A DNA stretch of 64,000 nt from Cephalotrichum gorgonifer (lineage: Eukaryota > Ascomycota > Sordariomycetes > Microascales > Microascaceae): positions 1,219,077 through 1,283,076 of the forward strand of contig ONZQ02000005.1 in assembly GCA_900312665.1 (NCBI GenBank), in the 5' to 3' direction. Made by a program: the position numbers and the translations under genes. The notes under the pieces were generated by a model. The model was not told where the DNA came from, searched no databases, and saw only the letters and a program-made list of their open reading frames with translations. This document shows positions 1-12,210 of this stretch, one piece after another (position 1 is the first letter of the stretch; every line of letters begins with the position of its first letter).

Positions 1-1192
1 ACTCTATGGCAAGACATCCGCGTCGCCTCTCCCCCGTCCCGCCCTCGTCGCGAGGTCCAGTCAAGTTGGCGGAGGCCCCTGATGCCACTCCTCCCATCGA
101 AAAGGGGTAAACAATGAACCAGGTACCATTCTAGATCACGCCACCAACTTAGCAAGTTCAAAAGCACGCGTAACAATTCACGAGTTAGGTCCCAGCGTAG
201 GGCAAAACATGATTCTGCCCTCAGTTCTGGCGATTCTTCAGGCTCAAACTCTGTTATCTTTACCTGAAATATCGGTCTTTCTGTCTAGGCTTAGCCAGCT
301 CTTCAATGTAAAATCACGGAAGGGCCGGAAGTTTGGAAGATTGCGCCAAGCACTGCTCCGCTGCGGCCGGGAGTGCTGGCACCACAATGCTCAGCTCAGC
401 TTGCGAATAAATCGCCAAATGGGGCAGCACTCGCCGATCTAATACCGCCGTTGTCAGAAGCAGGGATAATTCCCACCATACTTGTGCATGATATTGTTAG
501 GATTTATTACTCTGTCTGTGCCTGTCAAGGAGTGAATCATCCCCTGGAACCTATCGACCTGTCCCGCCATCGCCAAGCAATATTTTCGACTCGGCTCCAT
601 GTTCATGGTAGCTGCGCCTCATTCCTGTCAGCGGAGCCCTACATGTATGCAGGGGGGAGAGTTGAAAATGACGCGGCCCTCCGCTGCTATTTGTGCAGGT
701 ACGCGGCGTGCTCTTGGCGCCTTCACGAATCTTGTCGCAACAGCCAATCGTGTGGCCTGCCCTATACGAACCTGTCGAGTCCAGTCCCTCCCAGAATGGA
801 AATTATGTGGCAGAAGGTATACATGTAAGCATATTGGTTCGCATGCTCGCCAACACGGTACATAATAGGAATAATATGGGCAAGGCGCAGGGTCCATGGG
901 CTATGCGAGAAGAACGAAGAGCCGAATATAGAGAAACAAAGTATTACTCCAGAACGGCCAAACGCGTAATCTTGAGCACCGCCGCATCTTCACGATAGCC
1001 TTGACCACGACATCGTACTTATATCGTCCAATACCTCTCTATGTGCAAAACTATAGTCATACTCTCAGGACTCCTCGAAACGGCGTCATTCATCGAAACT
1101 TTAATCTTTGATTTTATCCTTTTACTTTAAAGGTCTGACTAAAATTGACCTTGGATTTATTGCTCGAATACCGGCACCTTATTCCTACTTGA
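1..1192. other. Left-edge stretch without recognised gene
   Basis: Several overlapping open frames of up to about 150 codons occur (for example 373-828 on +), but none shows a domain, signal peptide or coherent splice structure that I recognise. The last few hundred bases are presumably the upstream region of the RTA1-like gene that follows. Confidence 0.5.
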
Positions 1193-2320
1193 ATGCCCGC
1201 CTTCGCAATGTCGGACGGCAAAGACTTTCCAAGCTACGACACCTGCAAGGAGATCACCGATTTCTGTCGCGTCGAATTTACAGTTTATGGGGAACTATTT
1301 ACGAAAGGCGCCTGCATCTTCTTCGCGGCCGCCTATCTCCTTCTCCTCGTCACACAGGTCTTCTTCGGCATCAAGGCAAAAACATGGTCTTTCATGATTT
1401 GGCTCGCCCTCGGCACGGGATTCGAGATGGTTGGGTACGCCGCGCGGACGATAATGGCCGACAATCCCTGGAAAATGAACGCCTTTATCATACAGTACCT
1501 TACGCTCCTCCTCGGTCCGACGCTAGTCGCTGCAGCTATATCTATCACCTTTAAGCACATCGTTCTATGGTACGGACCGGAGTGGTCCGTCATGCGCCCC
1601 AAGCTCTACCCCTGGGTCTTCGTCGGGACAGACATATTGTCCATCCTGATTCAGGTGGTCGGAGGTGGCATCATGACCATGAACACCACCGGAGATGGTG
1701 GGAGCGAGACCTCCCGTAAGCTGGCGGAAGTTTTGTTGATCGGGGGTGTGTCGTTCCAAGTCGCCAACATGCTGTGTTGCGCTGGCCTCATGCTCGTGTA
1801 CTGGCAGCGGAGGAAGAAGTCTGTGAGCCTCGTCGGGTCTCATGCCAGGCTTGGATCTAACGACAACCTCGAAGCGAATACTTTAATACCCGGGAAGGGG
1901 TACTCTCCAAGCCACCAGAGTCCCGAGGCAAGAAAGGTGCGGCTTTTTGTCCGGGTTGTCGCGGTTGCATATCTTGCCGTCATTATTCGCTGCTGCTACC
2001 GGTAAGTCTCACATCCGCCTCCCACCTATGAAAAGTGTAGTCACTAATGATACTGGCATAACAGAGTTCCCGAGATGATACCTTCGATATCTGAGGATAT
2101 CATGAAAAACGAAACCCTCTTTTTAATCCTCGACGGTGGCATGATTTTATTGGCAGTGGGGTGCGTGACGATATTCCACCCATGTGTCTATTTCCCGTTT
2201 ATGGGTAAGAAGGGGGTCAGGGCTATGGCGATTCCGCAGACGCACCTCCAGCCAGTTCCATATGGGCAACCGCAACCTTACGATAGGCCCAGTGGGTATG
2301 AAATGGGCAGGATGTCCTGA
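1193..2320 (+). CDS. RTA1-like seven-TM membrane protein
   Basis: Predicted integral membrane protein of the fungal RTA1 family (lipid-translocating exporter-like, named after 7-aminocholesterol resistance in yeast). Exons 1193-2001 and 2065-2320 join across a 63-bp GTAAGT...ACAG intron and restore the conserved family stretch around Y-R-V-P-E. The product is about 354 residues with roughly seven hydrophobic helices; the segment VGYAARTI and the intramembrane R-x-x-Y-R element before the last helix are typical. The C-terminus is cytosolic, proline/glutamine-rich and ends near GYEMGR. An in-frame ATG at 1208 is an alternative start. The substrate is unknown: family members are linked to sphingoid-base or drug export, which is family knowledge and not visible here. 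Confidence 0.9.
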
Positions 2321-2536
2321 AGGGTAGGCAGAGTATAGTTAGGAGACACTTGTACGATAACGATGGAGTTCGCTATAGAGGGATCATGTTTATAGACGGC
2401 CAGGGTTACGCGAATATCCATTCTCTTGTTTTCATATTGCGGTAACAGACGAACGATCAAACAAAGCAGAAATAAGTCCGGACAGAACAGCTACATGTCT
2501 CACAACTCGCATAAACCCGACACAACGCTCCCATCC

Positions 2537-3335
2537 TTACTCGTCCTTCCTCTTACTTCCAGCAAGACGGGAAATGGCTGGCATCTTCCCAATCCATTGC
2601 TCCTTCCCATCCTCAACAGCATCAACCAACCACCTCGCCAACGCCCCCCTTTTCTGCGAGGAAGTCCACCCCTTCTCCCCCACCCACCCTTCAAATGTAT
2701 CCCCGTCCTCCCTATCCTTCCTCCACGACTCCTCGTCGCTACCGCCCGGAATCCCAGCGATGCGGAACACAGTATAATCAAGACCAGTAGCCTCTTCCTC
2801 GAATACACGGCCAATACCCAGGGCAGTCTGATAACCCTTGTTCACGATGACGAAGACGATAATGACAAGAAGGAGGCGGATGAGGGAGAAGGAATCATTT
2901 GGCTGGGGATAGGAGAGACTACTCATGCCGTAGATACGCTTGACCTTATGCTCGCGCATCAGGGGAAATAGCGTTGAGTAGAAAGTGGTGTAGAGCGTGG
3001 GATCGACGCCGGTCAGGGTGTTCGGCCCAAGGAGGGAGACGATGACCGTAGCGCCGGAGACGGCGGCTGCGAGGGCATCCCTATCCGTGACTTCACCCTT
3101 CACGATCTGTGAGGGGGATACTGGTTAGATATGGACAGTGGACGTTGGGTAAGTTTGGAGTAGGTATAATGCAAACCTCTAAAAGCGGGTTCTCACGAAG
3201 TTCTTCCGGGATTTTGGCCGGGTTCCGGGCGTAAACTCGAGTAGAGTGGCTGCGATGTAAGAGCTCCCGGACCAAGCAAATACCTGCCGGGCCGGTACCT
3301 CCGAAAACGAGAACAAGGGGTGGCGTGGTCATCAT
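2537..3335 (-). CDS. NAD(P)-binding (NmrA/SDR-like) protein
   Basis: Predicted cytosolic atypical short-chain dehydrogenase-type protein of 242 residues. Exons 3335-3177 and 3106-2537 join across a 70-bp intron with a GTTTGC donor, so that the chain reads ...NPLLE/IVKGEVTD.... The Rossmann dinucleotide motif GGTGPAG lies at residues 12-18, followed by the usual R-x-x-x-K cofactor-selecting region and a VIVSLLGP strand-loop. A YxxxK active-site pair is not obvious, so a sensor or reductase of the NmrA/HSCARG type is as likely as a classical enzyme. The substrate is unknown. It converges tail-to-tail with the RTA1 gene, 216 bp away. Confidence 0.82.
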
Positions 3336-4528
3336 GTTGTGTTGGCAGCAGCTGGTGTAACCAAGGGTAGACTAATTCCGGCTGGTGATTGGCTGAGCTT
3401 GAGGGGCTTGGTGGGACTTTGTGGATAAAGTGGGGGAAGGATTGGGCAGTCTCTGAGCAATTTTTTATGGGGGTCGAAAATTGCATTATAAATCAAAAAT
3501 CAAAATTGGCGTTCTAGCGTGAGATATTATTGGACAGCCTGGGACGGAAACGGTCCGCTGGATAATACTTGTACTTGTACCTTCCAGCAGGCGGGACCAC
3601 CCGTCCGGCGGCCGACAGCGGCCCCAGACCGGCGTACACGCCTGTTCCCCCCCCACAATGCAACTCCGTCGGAGTGGCAGAATCGATGCGAGGGATGATA
3701 CTCGTCGACACATGTAGTAATAAACCAAGTGCGCCCCAGGATAAAGCAATTGAGCAAAAAGTTAAGTCAAAGGCCACAGTGAGTTTTCCAATGGTCTTGC
3801 CATCAACCTGAAGCTAGTATCATTTGGTTAAGACCGCCTCCGACGCGGTGTGTACCCATGTAAGTCCCACGTTCCTTCGTTGCGACTGCTAGCCAAAGCT
3901 AACTCAACCTAAGCCCTATTACACGGCCAAGAAGTAAAGCTATTCCACTCGTACAACGGTCTCCAACCCTTTGGTTATTTACCCGTTAGAGGCAGTCGCT
4001 CTGATCGGGGCGACATGATGACGCGGCCATGCCGTCAATGTCCTTCTCGGGCCTGTCATTTAAAGGTAGAAGTGGAAATGGATTATACAGGAAGTCATGT
4101 GCGAGTACTTCAGGATCGAGAGAATCCTGTCTCTGTAGCTTAGTTCTATTTAGTAGCCGTAGCGTATATAAGGGTAGGGCCAGGTACGCCTGTGACAACG
4201 AAATTACGCCGTTCATTTAGCGTTTATGCATAGTTCCGCGGAAACCCTACTGCTGAGCCCGGTAGTGTTGCATTTTATGTAGAAGGGAGAAGAGAGGGTA
4301 AAGTTTACGTTGTCTGCATTTTTGAAAGAAGGACAGAGCTACCGAACTAGTTGGACGGGCCCTTTCAGGGCTTGCACAAGAGAGAAACAGACTGAAGAGG
4401 AGACTTGCCCATCAACCGTCACCACTCCCCAGTATAAGAGACTAATCCAGGGGCGAAATTCATGGTGGGGCGGGTGTGGGTTGGAGATACCAATGGAGAT
4501 TTTGGCGTATTCGAGACGGTCGAGATAT
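3336..4528. other. Intergenic, no recognised gene
   Basis: Overlapping minus-strand frames at 3486-3777 and short frames near 4030-4216 lack recognisable domains and overlap each other in several phases. I see no supported gene, tRNA or mobile element. Confidence 0.5.
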
Positions 4529-5237
4529 CTAGAGAAGCGCGACTGTACCGACAAAGGATGCGAGAAGTGTAATTCCGACCCAGGCCTGGACGCCGACGCC
4601 TGCAGCGGCAGAAACTTCCTCTGCAGGTGGGTCGTTTTGGACGCCGGCGCTTGGAGCAGCAGAATCTTCGTCTGAAACTGGGTCGCTTTGGTACGGCTTG
4701 GGGTTCCAACCATCTGTAGTCCCAGTGCATAAAACGTTAGAGCCATTCCCACCCCCCCCCAACCCCCCCCCCCCGTTTTTTTTTTTTTTGCTCGAGAGTA
4801 GAGTTCATACCTTCTATGGCTTGGTCTCGGAACACTTGCGCCTCGGCCTGGCACACGAAGTGGCTCCCATCATCCGTCGTCCTGCACTCCTCTGGAAGAT
4901 TACGGCTCTTCTCCCGCGTTTCCGGATCGTTAATTTTGTCCATCAGCGCGTCCAAATAGTCGAGATATTCGTCCCTCACGGGGTCAGGCATGCTCGTGAT
5001 CCAGGCGCACTCTTGGTCGGTTCCTGTGGCTGTACGCGATACAGTCTCGTAGAAGCTCGAGGCGAACTCGTCAATGATGGTGGGCAGAGTGGGAGAGTCC
5101 GATCGGATATCCTCGAGGAGTTTATCACAGTTAGGAGGGACTGTGGGCTCCGCCTGTCGGGCATTGAGTTGGGTGGGGTTGGCCAGGATGCCCGAGACGG
5201 CGCTCGCGAGGATGATGGTAGTGGTGAGGGTTGTCAT
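4529..5237 (-). CDS. Secreted, putatively GPI-anchored small protein
   Basis: A 203-residue protein of unknown function. Exons 5237-4811 and 4713-4529 join across a 97-bp intron (donor GTATGA, acceptor CTACAG) that restores the reading D-G-W-N-P-K. The N-terminus has a signal peptide of about 19 residues ending in an ILAN-type cleavage site, followed by an R-Q dibasic-like site. The mature domain is acidic with paired cysteines (P-N-C-D, E-C-A-W, E-C-R, V-C-Q). The tail is Ala/Ser-rich and ends in a hydrophobic stretch (VGITLLASFVGTVALL), as expected for GPI attachment. It probably sits in the wall or plasma membrane. The intron carries long homopolymers (see the repeat entry). A TATA-like box lies 96 bp upstream. 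No enzyme family is recognised. Confidence 0.78.
4748..4789. repeat. Homopolymer block inside an intron
   Basis: On the + strand this reads C9-AA-C12-G-T14 (C9 at 4752-4760, C12 at 4763-4774, T14 at 4776-4789). On the coding strand of the GPI-type gene it is A14-C-G12-TT-G9 within the intron, a G-quadruplex-prone sequence next to an A tract. Confidence 0.85.
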
Positions 5238-7784
5238 GGTTGCGGTTTATTTTTTTTGCAGTAGATGTTAGAGAGAAAGTCAGACTGGCTCTTGGGGTCC
5301 AGTCAGTTCGTGGTCGAGGGCCGCGAGGTCGGTATTTATATCTATAGGGTTCCTGGGGGGGGGAATACCATGTCGTTGAATGATACTATCTCGAGGTTGA
5401 TGAAGCATGCGCAATCCCGTCCGTGGCTCATTTTCTTCGGGCACGCATGTCTCAACATCCGAGCTCCTGCAGAGAAGCAACCGGGCATCCGCCTCTAAGG
5501 ATTAATAACACCAGCGTGATTCTAACCTCTGTGGAAGTGTATAAACTTAACACTGGCATAGCATACGCATGGTAATATTGGCCTGCGCCTCCAGGATTGC
5601 TTGGCGACGACCAAAATGCAACGCTACAGGTCAAGCACACGTGAGCAATGGAGTGTATTAGAGCCCTTCAAGGGAAGCTCTGACTACGTCTATTTGTACT
5701 GGAGATATACGAGTAGGGGGGCGGTTGAAGGCATGGATCTACCTCGAGCCACGCCCTAGAGACGGTGTTTATGACCTCACATGAGCTTTAGAACTCTCTA
5801 GCATGATCACAATCACTTGTCACTTCTCGCTACAAGGACCTGAACTACTCCCATGGCTCTGTAGTGTACCCACTAAGTAATATTAATCCACGTACACGTC
5901 CAATATTAGCTTTCACCGTTAGGACAATTAGGACATAGACACACGCATGGGAAATAGTTCGAGTGTGGCTGAGGCGGCAGTGTAACGTAGGCCACTCACG
6001 ACATGGCTTTTGAGCTCATATGACAGACTTTCGGCCGGTACAGTCGGCTATTATTCCGACTCCTACGCAACTATCGTCTTAGCGCCTGCTGCTTGCTAGT
6101 TCAGAGGACCGCTCATCAATAGCCGCCGATATTAGCCGGTCCTGGAGTCGGGGTTCTCCGGCGTCACTGGGATATAGTTGTGGACATTTAACTAATACTG
6201 CAATGCCATTTGCTCACTGGCCAATTGCCTCCCTTTGGTTAGTTTTAAGTTTCCTAAACTCCGAAGTCCATCAGCATATGCCCAAGCCACCCAGATTCTC
6301 CGACGCCCAAACATGAAAAAGACCTGCGGTGATTCTTGCGGCATGACCCAATATTAACATAATCCGACATCCTTGAGGCGGAACACCCCCAGGTAACTCG
6401 CAAAGAATCAGAGGTGCAGTCTTACGCAGGACGTTCCACGGTTGAGATAGAGAGCCATCACTAGAAGATGCAGACACAGTTATGCCACCCCAACTAGGTG
6501 ATGCTGTCCATGGTGCACAGCCTGACAATGTCCGCGCTCCTCCCATCAACCTAAGCATATATGGACCATCTGAAAGACCCCGTATTAGCAGAATAGGAGG
6601 TCGTAGTAAGTGCCAGCTCTGCTCAAGCCTGAAACCACCAGGTCGGTTCCTGACGTTATGTTAGACCAAAGGTGTAGATACTCTAGATAACTTCAGGTCC
6701 ATGTCTCTATCATAAGGGTTCCCGTTACCAACACTTTACCGTATAGCCCCAAGATATGTGATATCTTCGTAGATTCCGTTGGTGGGACCGTAGCAGGTGA
6801 TTCGCGAATTATATGGACCAATTTCTCCTTGATATGTGACGTGGCTAAGGAAGAATTATTTCCAATGACACGTGCACTCGATAAGCAAATCCTTTTGCCT
6901 CACGCGTGGCGTAAATGTGTATAGTTCGTTCCAGCTGTAATCCAACAGCTGCTTTTAATACCAGCTTAGAGATCCCATGGAAACCAACCTCACGCATGGC
7001 AGCGCTAATTAAAAGTACTGTTATCGCAATTTTCATCGGAAAAAGTGCTCGAGCAACTGTAGTATTATACCGCCACGCGATAGAGTTTCATGCAAAATCA
7101 AGGGTTGGAAGCATCTTGTCACCGTCGCTGCGTTGTGCCTTGTATATTACTCTGCGGTTAGAAAGGGGGGGTGGTCCGAAATGAACTTCACTGCTTACTA
7201 CACGGTTCTTATGCACATGCATCTTGGATAGAGAGAATATTCATAACCGTCTGGCCTTGCTTCGATCCGTAGATGTTAAATTCGGACACGTCGAAATATC
7301 AGGACTTGACAAATGAGAGGCATGATTAAAGACACGCCAGCACTGCTCCGTAGCTACAGAGACTCCGAGGTTGAAGCGATCTAGAAAACTCGTCAAAGCC
7401 CACGCTGATAATCCAAGGCAAGGTCGCTAAGACAGCATCTCCCGGTCCATGCCTGAGTACGGACTGGAGGCAGGGATAGCCTTAGTTACTTGTATACCTG
7501 TCGAGACCAGGGAAATTATAGAATAGAGTCCTAAACGCAATGCTCATTACTCGTAGGAGTATCAAGTTCAACAGAGCAGTAGGTGATGCTCGAGCGCTTC
7601 TTGTCGCGGAGAGATTAACTAATACCATACGGAGGAAAATTACGCCGTCTTACTCCACACTGGAGCCCCACCTTTATTGGTGGGACGAAACGACTTGGGG
7701 AGCCCAGGCTGAGCAGGCAGCTAGATTCAGGAGCTCTTCGCTTCTCCCCCGACTTAGCTCAAAGGTTGGGAACGCTCTATCACT
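5238..7784. other. Gene-poor 2.5-kb stretch
   Basis: Only short frames (under about 95 codons) in all phases, none with a recognisable domain or a splice chain. The sequence has balanced composition and no obvious tandem or inverted repeat. The left edge holds the promoter of the GPI-type gene and the right edge the upstream region of the F-box gene. Confidence 0.5.
5333..5340 (-). promoter_or_regulatory. TATA-like box of the GPI-type gene
   Basis: TATAAATA on the minus strand, 96 bp upstream of the ATG at 5237. This is a plausible core promoter by position only. Confidence 0.45.
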
Positions 7785-10730
7785 ATGGGCTCATTCGAAT
7801 GTTATTGCGCCGGTTGCGGTGGCTCGCTTACAGGTTTCAGAATCCAGGTCGGCTCCTCTGCTCCTAGTGCCCTGGCTCGCCGCCGAAAGATTGTACGCAG
7901 CAAATGTGAAGCGCCGATCCGCGACGCAACCCCAGATTCCGACTCGGACTCAGATGAGGAGGACTCAGATGAAGAAGATGATTGGAACGAGGACGACGAA
8001 GACCAATCCTACGACCCGAGCCTAGTAGATGACATGAGCGTGCAGTGGCTCAACGACCTTCGCTGCCTAGGATACAACTCCGAGATTCCTGGGATTAGGA
8101 AGTGCGTTCTTTTCACTATTGCAGTGTCGGGTGGAGTCATCTTCAATATGTGTGCTGAGATCCTGACAGGGCGTTCATCACCGGCGAGGCGGAGTATGAT
8201 GATAATGTGAGTCTAATTGAAAGGTATTTCTTCGGGGTGTGTCGACGCTGTTGACAATTATCAACAGGATGCCATCTTCGTCTCCATGGGCAATGGTTCG
8301 TGCAAATCCCAGGGAAACTGGCATACAATAGCAAGGAGGCTGATGAAACGGCAGATCCCAATCAGCCGGTGAATGTAGAATCGTATACACTGTATTAATA
8401 TCCGAGCACCTCCCTCTTTCCGTTTGTTTGTGTGCTAATATTGTATGCCCAGCTACTTTTCCAGAGACAGCGAACACACCCCAGTCTTTCCATTCCACAA
8501 TATGTGCCTTGGGGTACTGGCCAGGACCCTGACCGGCTCCAGTAACTTCCGCGAACTCAACCACGATGTGCTGTACGCCGCTTTGTCCAGCTTTGTGACC
8601 GGGTTCCGCGAGTGGACACCGGACTATGGTGGGATTGCTGGTCCGGGCCAGTCCTGGGAGTCCATTCCTGGAGAGGAGGTGCGTTGATTTTGCAATTGCA
8701 CGTTCTTAGAGTCTGACTCAAGCCACCTCAGTTCTCCGTCACTTCAGTAGCCTCCGTCCCAGACTTCGAAGGGGCCGTCCATTTTCGCCTAGCCAAGGGC
8801 GTGTTTAGCAGCTCACTCTCATCCCCTAACCATATCGCACCGCGGCGCTTGACGGGGATTGATCCCTTCGCCAAACTACCAATGGAGCTTCTCCAGGCTG
8901 TTTCCGTATATCTTCCCGGGAAATCAGTCCTGGCGTTAAGACAGGCGTCATTCGCGGTATATTCTGCGACGCAGGGGAGTGACTTTTGGAAATGGTACCT
9001 TCCAAGGGATATGCCCTGGTTTTGGGAACTTAACAAGGTCATGAAAGAGGTACAGACGTCCGATGTCAACTATAAGTCCCTCTACCTTTGGCTCAATGCA
9101 TCAACGGCCCCTAAGTTTGGAACCCGGTCGCCATTCATGGGAATCGCGAACCGCCGAAGGATCTGGAGTATCTGCGAGACCATCATGAAGCGATATCTGA
9201 GATTCATGAGTAGTGGTGAGAGAGCCGCGAAAAGGGGACATCACACTTCCGAGGAGATCCTCGAAGCCCTACGAGGTGAAAATTTGAGCGGTGACACGTT
9301 CGTCGTGGCATCGCCCATGTCTGACGACGACACATCCGCTGTTTCGACCCATCTCATCCGCTGGTGGGAGGACCTGGAAGACCTAGATATGATATTCTGT
9401 ACGTATTGGAATTCGGACCGCCTATTAGTCGGTATCGGGATTGAGATCAACGGAACCTTCCGCTTAATCGGTCGTCGCGATACTGTGGCTGGAGACAGAA
9501 GGTCGGCTGTCCGTATTGGGGCGAATGACTGGATCACGGGGTTGATCTTACATATAACCAAGTTTGATCCCTTGGGTGCGAGCGCTCGAGCCGGTGTCCA
9601 GGGCGTTTCCGTAAGTTCATCTTTCTCGTTTGTCCCATTAATCAGCCGAGTCTAATATTGCCGCCCAGGTTCTGCGGGGGTCTGCCACGGTTACTCTAGG
9701 GGCTACAGGCGGAGGGCAGCGTCCACTCCTGACAGCCGATGGGAGATGTCTCATCGGCCTCTCAGGGCAGATCCGTGAGGTATGACAAGAGAATACTTTT
9801 CACAGCGCTATTTAGCCTTGTTACCTAACTACCCGAGCGGTACAGGATGGTGTCATCACCCGACTGGGCCTCTTGCAGTGCCCTCGCCCGTCGAAAGAAG
9901 GGCCCACTAGCGATTTCCTGGAGCCTACCATAGAGCAGCGCCTGCTCTGGGACGGCGGCCGCCATATGACCTCCCCCCCTATCTGGCAACATCCCTCCCT
10001 TCGCTTGGTGCCGTTGGTTGATGGAAAGATCACTCTTCATCCTGATCTGATATCCCATGAGATTCTTCACTGGATAAAAGATAAGTCCGAGATTCGGAAG
10101 CTAGAGGAGATCACTGTTCGCATTGGTACCCGACCAACGCAGTCCGGCGCCGATATAATCGGGATAAGAGTGCAACAGGTGAGAAATTACTGGGAACCGA
10201 GGAGGTACGTAGGGGCCAGGGATGTGTATGGGGACCGCGACCCAGTCGACTACCCAGAGATGAAGGAAGTGCAGCACTTCAAGGTTGATGGGCCAGGCGG
10301 GGAGTATATCACGGAAGTCGCAGCTGCCACGACGTGCGGCGCCACTGCTTTGAAGGTATGTGTCTTTTCCATCTACAGGGACCACTTGTTCTCGTTGTGG
10401 CGTTCGAAAACGAGTAAGAAGATAACTAAGCCTCGCTCATAGCTCACGACCAACCGTGGGAAATCAACCAGCTTTGGTGCAGATCCTGACCACGAGTGGA
10501 GTTCGATTTGCGCACCAGAAGGTGCTATTATTGTCGGGTTAGCTGTTACCTTTGCTACGGCGGTGGGATCCGTAAGTTATCTCCCGGGTCAACGGCCTGT
10601 CTGTCCTACCCCGAAGGTTGTATCCCCAAGGCTGGTTCCCATTCCGGACGAGACTAATGGCAGCATTTCTCTCCAGAGTTACCCGGGGCTCTCCAACGTC
10701 TTAGTTTTGGTTAGCGATATGACGTTGTAG
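7785..10730 (+). CDS. F-box domain protein, nine exons
   Basis: Predicted substrate receptor of an SCF ubiquitin ligase, about 760 residues. Proposed exons: 7785-8101, 8170-8206, 8268-8299, 8465-8678, 8732-9610, 9669-9779, 9846-10355, 10443-10571, 10677-10730; all phases agree and the frame stays open to the stop. The N-terminus has a small cysteine motif (CYCAGCGG) and a strongly acidic run (D/S/E-rich, residues about 50-75). The F-box lies at about residues 245-285 (DPFAKLPMELLQ...LRQAS). The C-terminal half is rich in beta-strand Gly/Val patterns and resembles the large fungal family of F-box proteins with a conserved C-terminal domain of unknown function (DUF7600-like architecture, from memory). 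The junction of exons 3 and 4 is the least certain: donors at 8296 and 8300 are both possible. Upstream and downstream neighbours look unrelated. Confidence 0.78.
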
Positions 10731-11050
10731 CGCATCACGAATATATGAAGAATAAAAGTGGAAAGTGGGGGCCATCAGCGGTGAGGACATACTGGAGTAC
10801 ACGGGCAAGACCCTGGCCGAGCTGAATGTCCGGGCGAAGCCCGCTGCCGGAGTAGCCGGGAACCAGGTCCCAGAGATATTCACACACCTGGACAGGGCGG
10901 CGCTGCGATTTGTCTGGATAAACTTCCACGTAGGGCGAATCCCGCGTTCCAGCCAACCTGAATTAAAAAAAAAATGCGCTTGCCTTCACGTTACTACATG
11001 TCGTACATAACCAGCACGGCCGGTCTTGCTCACCCGCCTTCCGCGGCCCG
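10731..11050. other. Short intergenic between convergent genes
   Basis: Lies between the ends of the F-box and Hsp70-like genes. An A9 tract sits near 10965. I see no gene. Confidence 0.5.
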
Positions 11051-12210
11051 TTAAATAAGATGGACATACACGACCTGTCTATACTCCCAGCAATTATGCC
11101 ACCGGGACCCCCAACAACACCCAAAAGCGGGCTCCTTGCCAAAGGCCATATCATTGATCTGATTGTAAGCCCAGCCAGCGTAGAAGGCAGCACTCGCAAA
11201 AACCGGATCCCGAGCGACGGCGGCTTCAGCAAGGCGCGGCCCAAGGGCATCTCTAAGGATCTCCCGAAACGCGGTGTCGTTAACAGCGTCGCCGTGGAGG
11301 ACGAGGTGCGCAATCTCCGTGGGCAGCGGGTCCCCTCCGTCCACGTAAGTCGGATCATCGCCGAAGGGGGGCTCGGCGACGGCCTGGAGCACCTCCCTCA
11401 GCCCCGCAGTCCTGCTCGGGGCCCGCTCGTCGGTGTGGGGACCCCTCCCAAGGCTGTGGTCTTCCCTGACCGAGAGCACGAGGCCGTCCGGGCTGCGCCA
11501 GAAGAGCTGCGCGCTTAGCCCGGAGTGGCTGTAGCCGACGACGAGGACGAGACCTGGCGGGACGCCGCCGTCAAAGCTGCCACCCAGCCCGTTGGCATAT
11601 ATGGCCGCGAGGCCAGCGTCCCGTGTGATCTCGCTGGGCTGCACAAGACCTATGTTCTTGAGGGCCTTCACTATGACCTCCTTCTGGTAGGGTGGGGCCT
11701 GGAGCCGACTCGGGAGCACCAGGTCCGCGTAGCAGAAGTCGGTGCCCATGGACGACGCCACGGATGCGCGGAGCTCCCGCATGAGTGCCTCGACGCTAGC
11801 GGTATCTTCTCTGACGGGGCAGGCACACATGCCGAGAGCAAGGGGCCCAAGAGCCGATGGGATGTAATCGCAGAACGGTATGGTAGTCGATACTGGGGCG
11901 GCCTCTCGGCGCATGAAGTCCTGGTACGCTCTGCTGCCCTCGACCCGTGCCACTGAAATCGTGCTGCCATTGGCGTAATGGATAGCGGCCGTCCTATATT
12001 TGCAAGCGCCTAACTTAGTCACAAGTAGCTTCCATCCTCGTCTCGGGGCGGGACGTACCCGTAGTTAGGCGTCAAGCTAAAGGCGACGCCAGGAATCGTC
12101 GTCGGTCCCCATGTCGCTTTCCATGGGTAAAAGTACCATGCAATAAGAAGGGCAGATAGTGAGCTGAGGGCGGCGGCTGAGATTCCACGATTGCAAAATA
12201 GGGATGGCAT
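11051..12210 (-). CDS. Membrane-anchored Hsp70/actin-like ATPase fold protein
   Basis: A 364-residue protein with a predicted N-terminal membrane segment (residues about 10-28, ending WYFYPW), followed by an Hsp70-type nucleotide-binding-domain-like region. Exons 12210-12059 and 11993-11051 join across a 65-bp intron (donor GTACGT, branch TGACTAAG, acceptor TATAG), giving ...SLTPNYG/TAAIHYANG.... Hsp70-like landmarks are the phosphate-1-like start with A-x-x-x-ANGS, a mid-domain EITRDAGLAAIYANG, the phosphate-2-like VLVVGYSHSGLSAQLF, and VLHGDAVNDTAFREILRDALG near the adenosine-motif position, then DPVFASAAFYAGWAY. No peptide-binding domain follows, so it is a stand-alone ATPase-fold protein and not a full chaperone. 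The last 30 residues after INDMAF read like run-on sequence; a further intron is possible. Confidence 0.72.
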
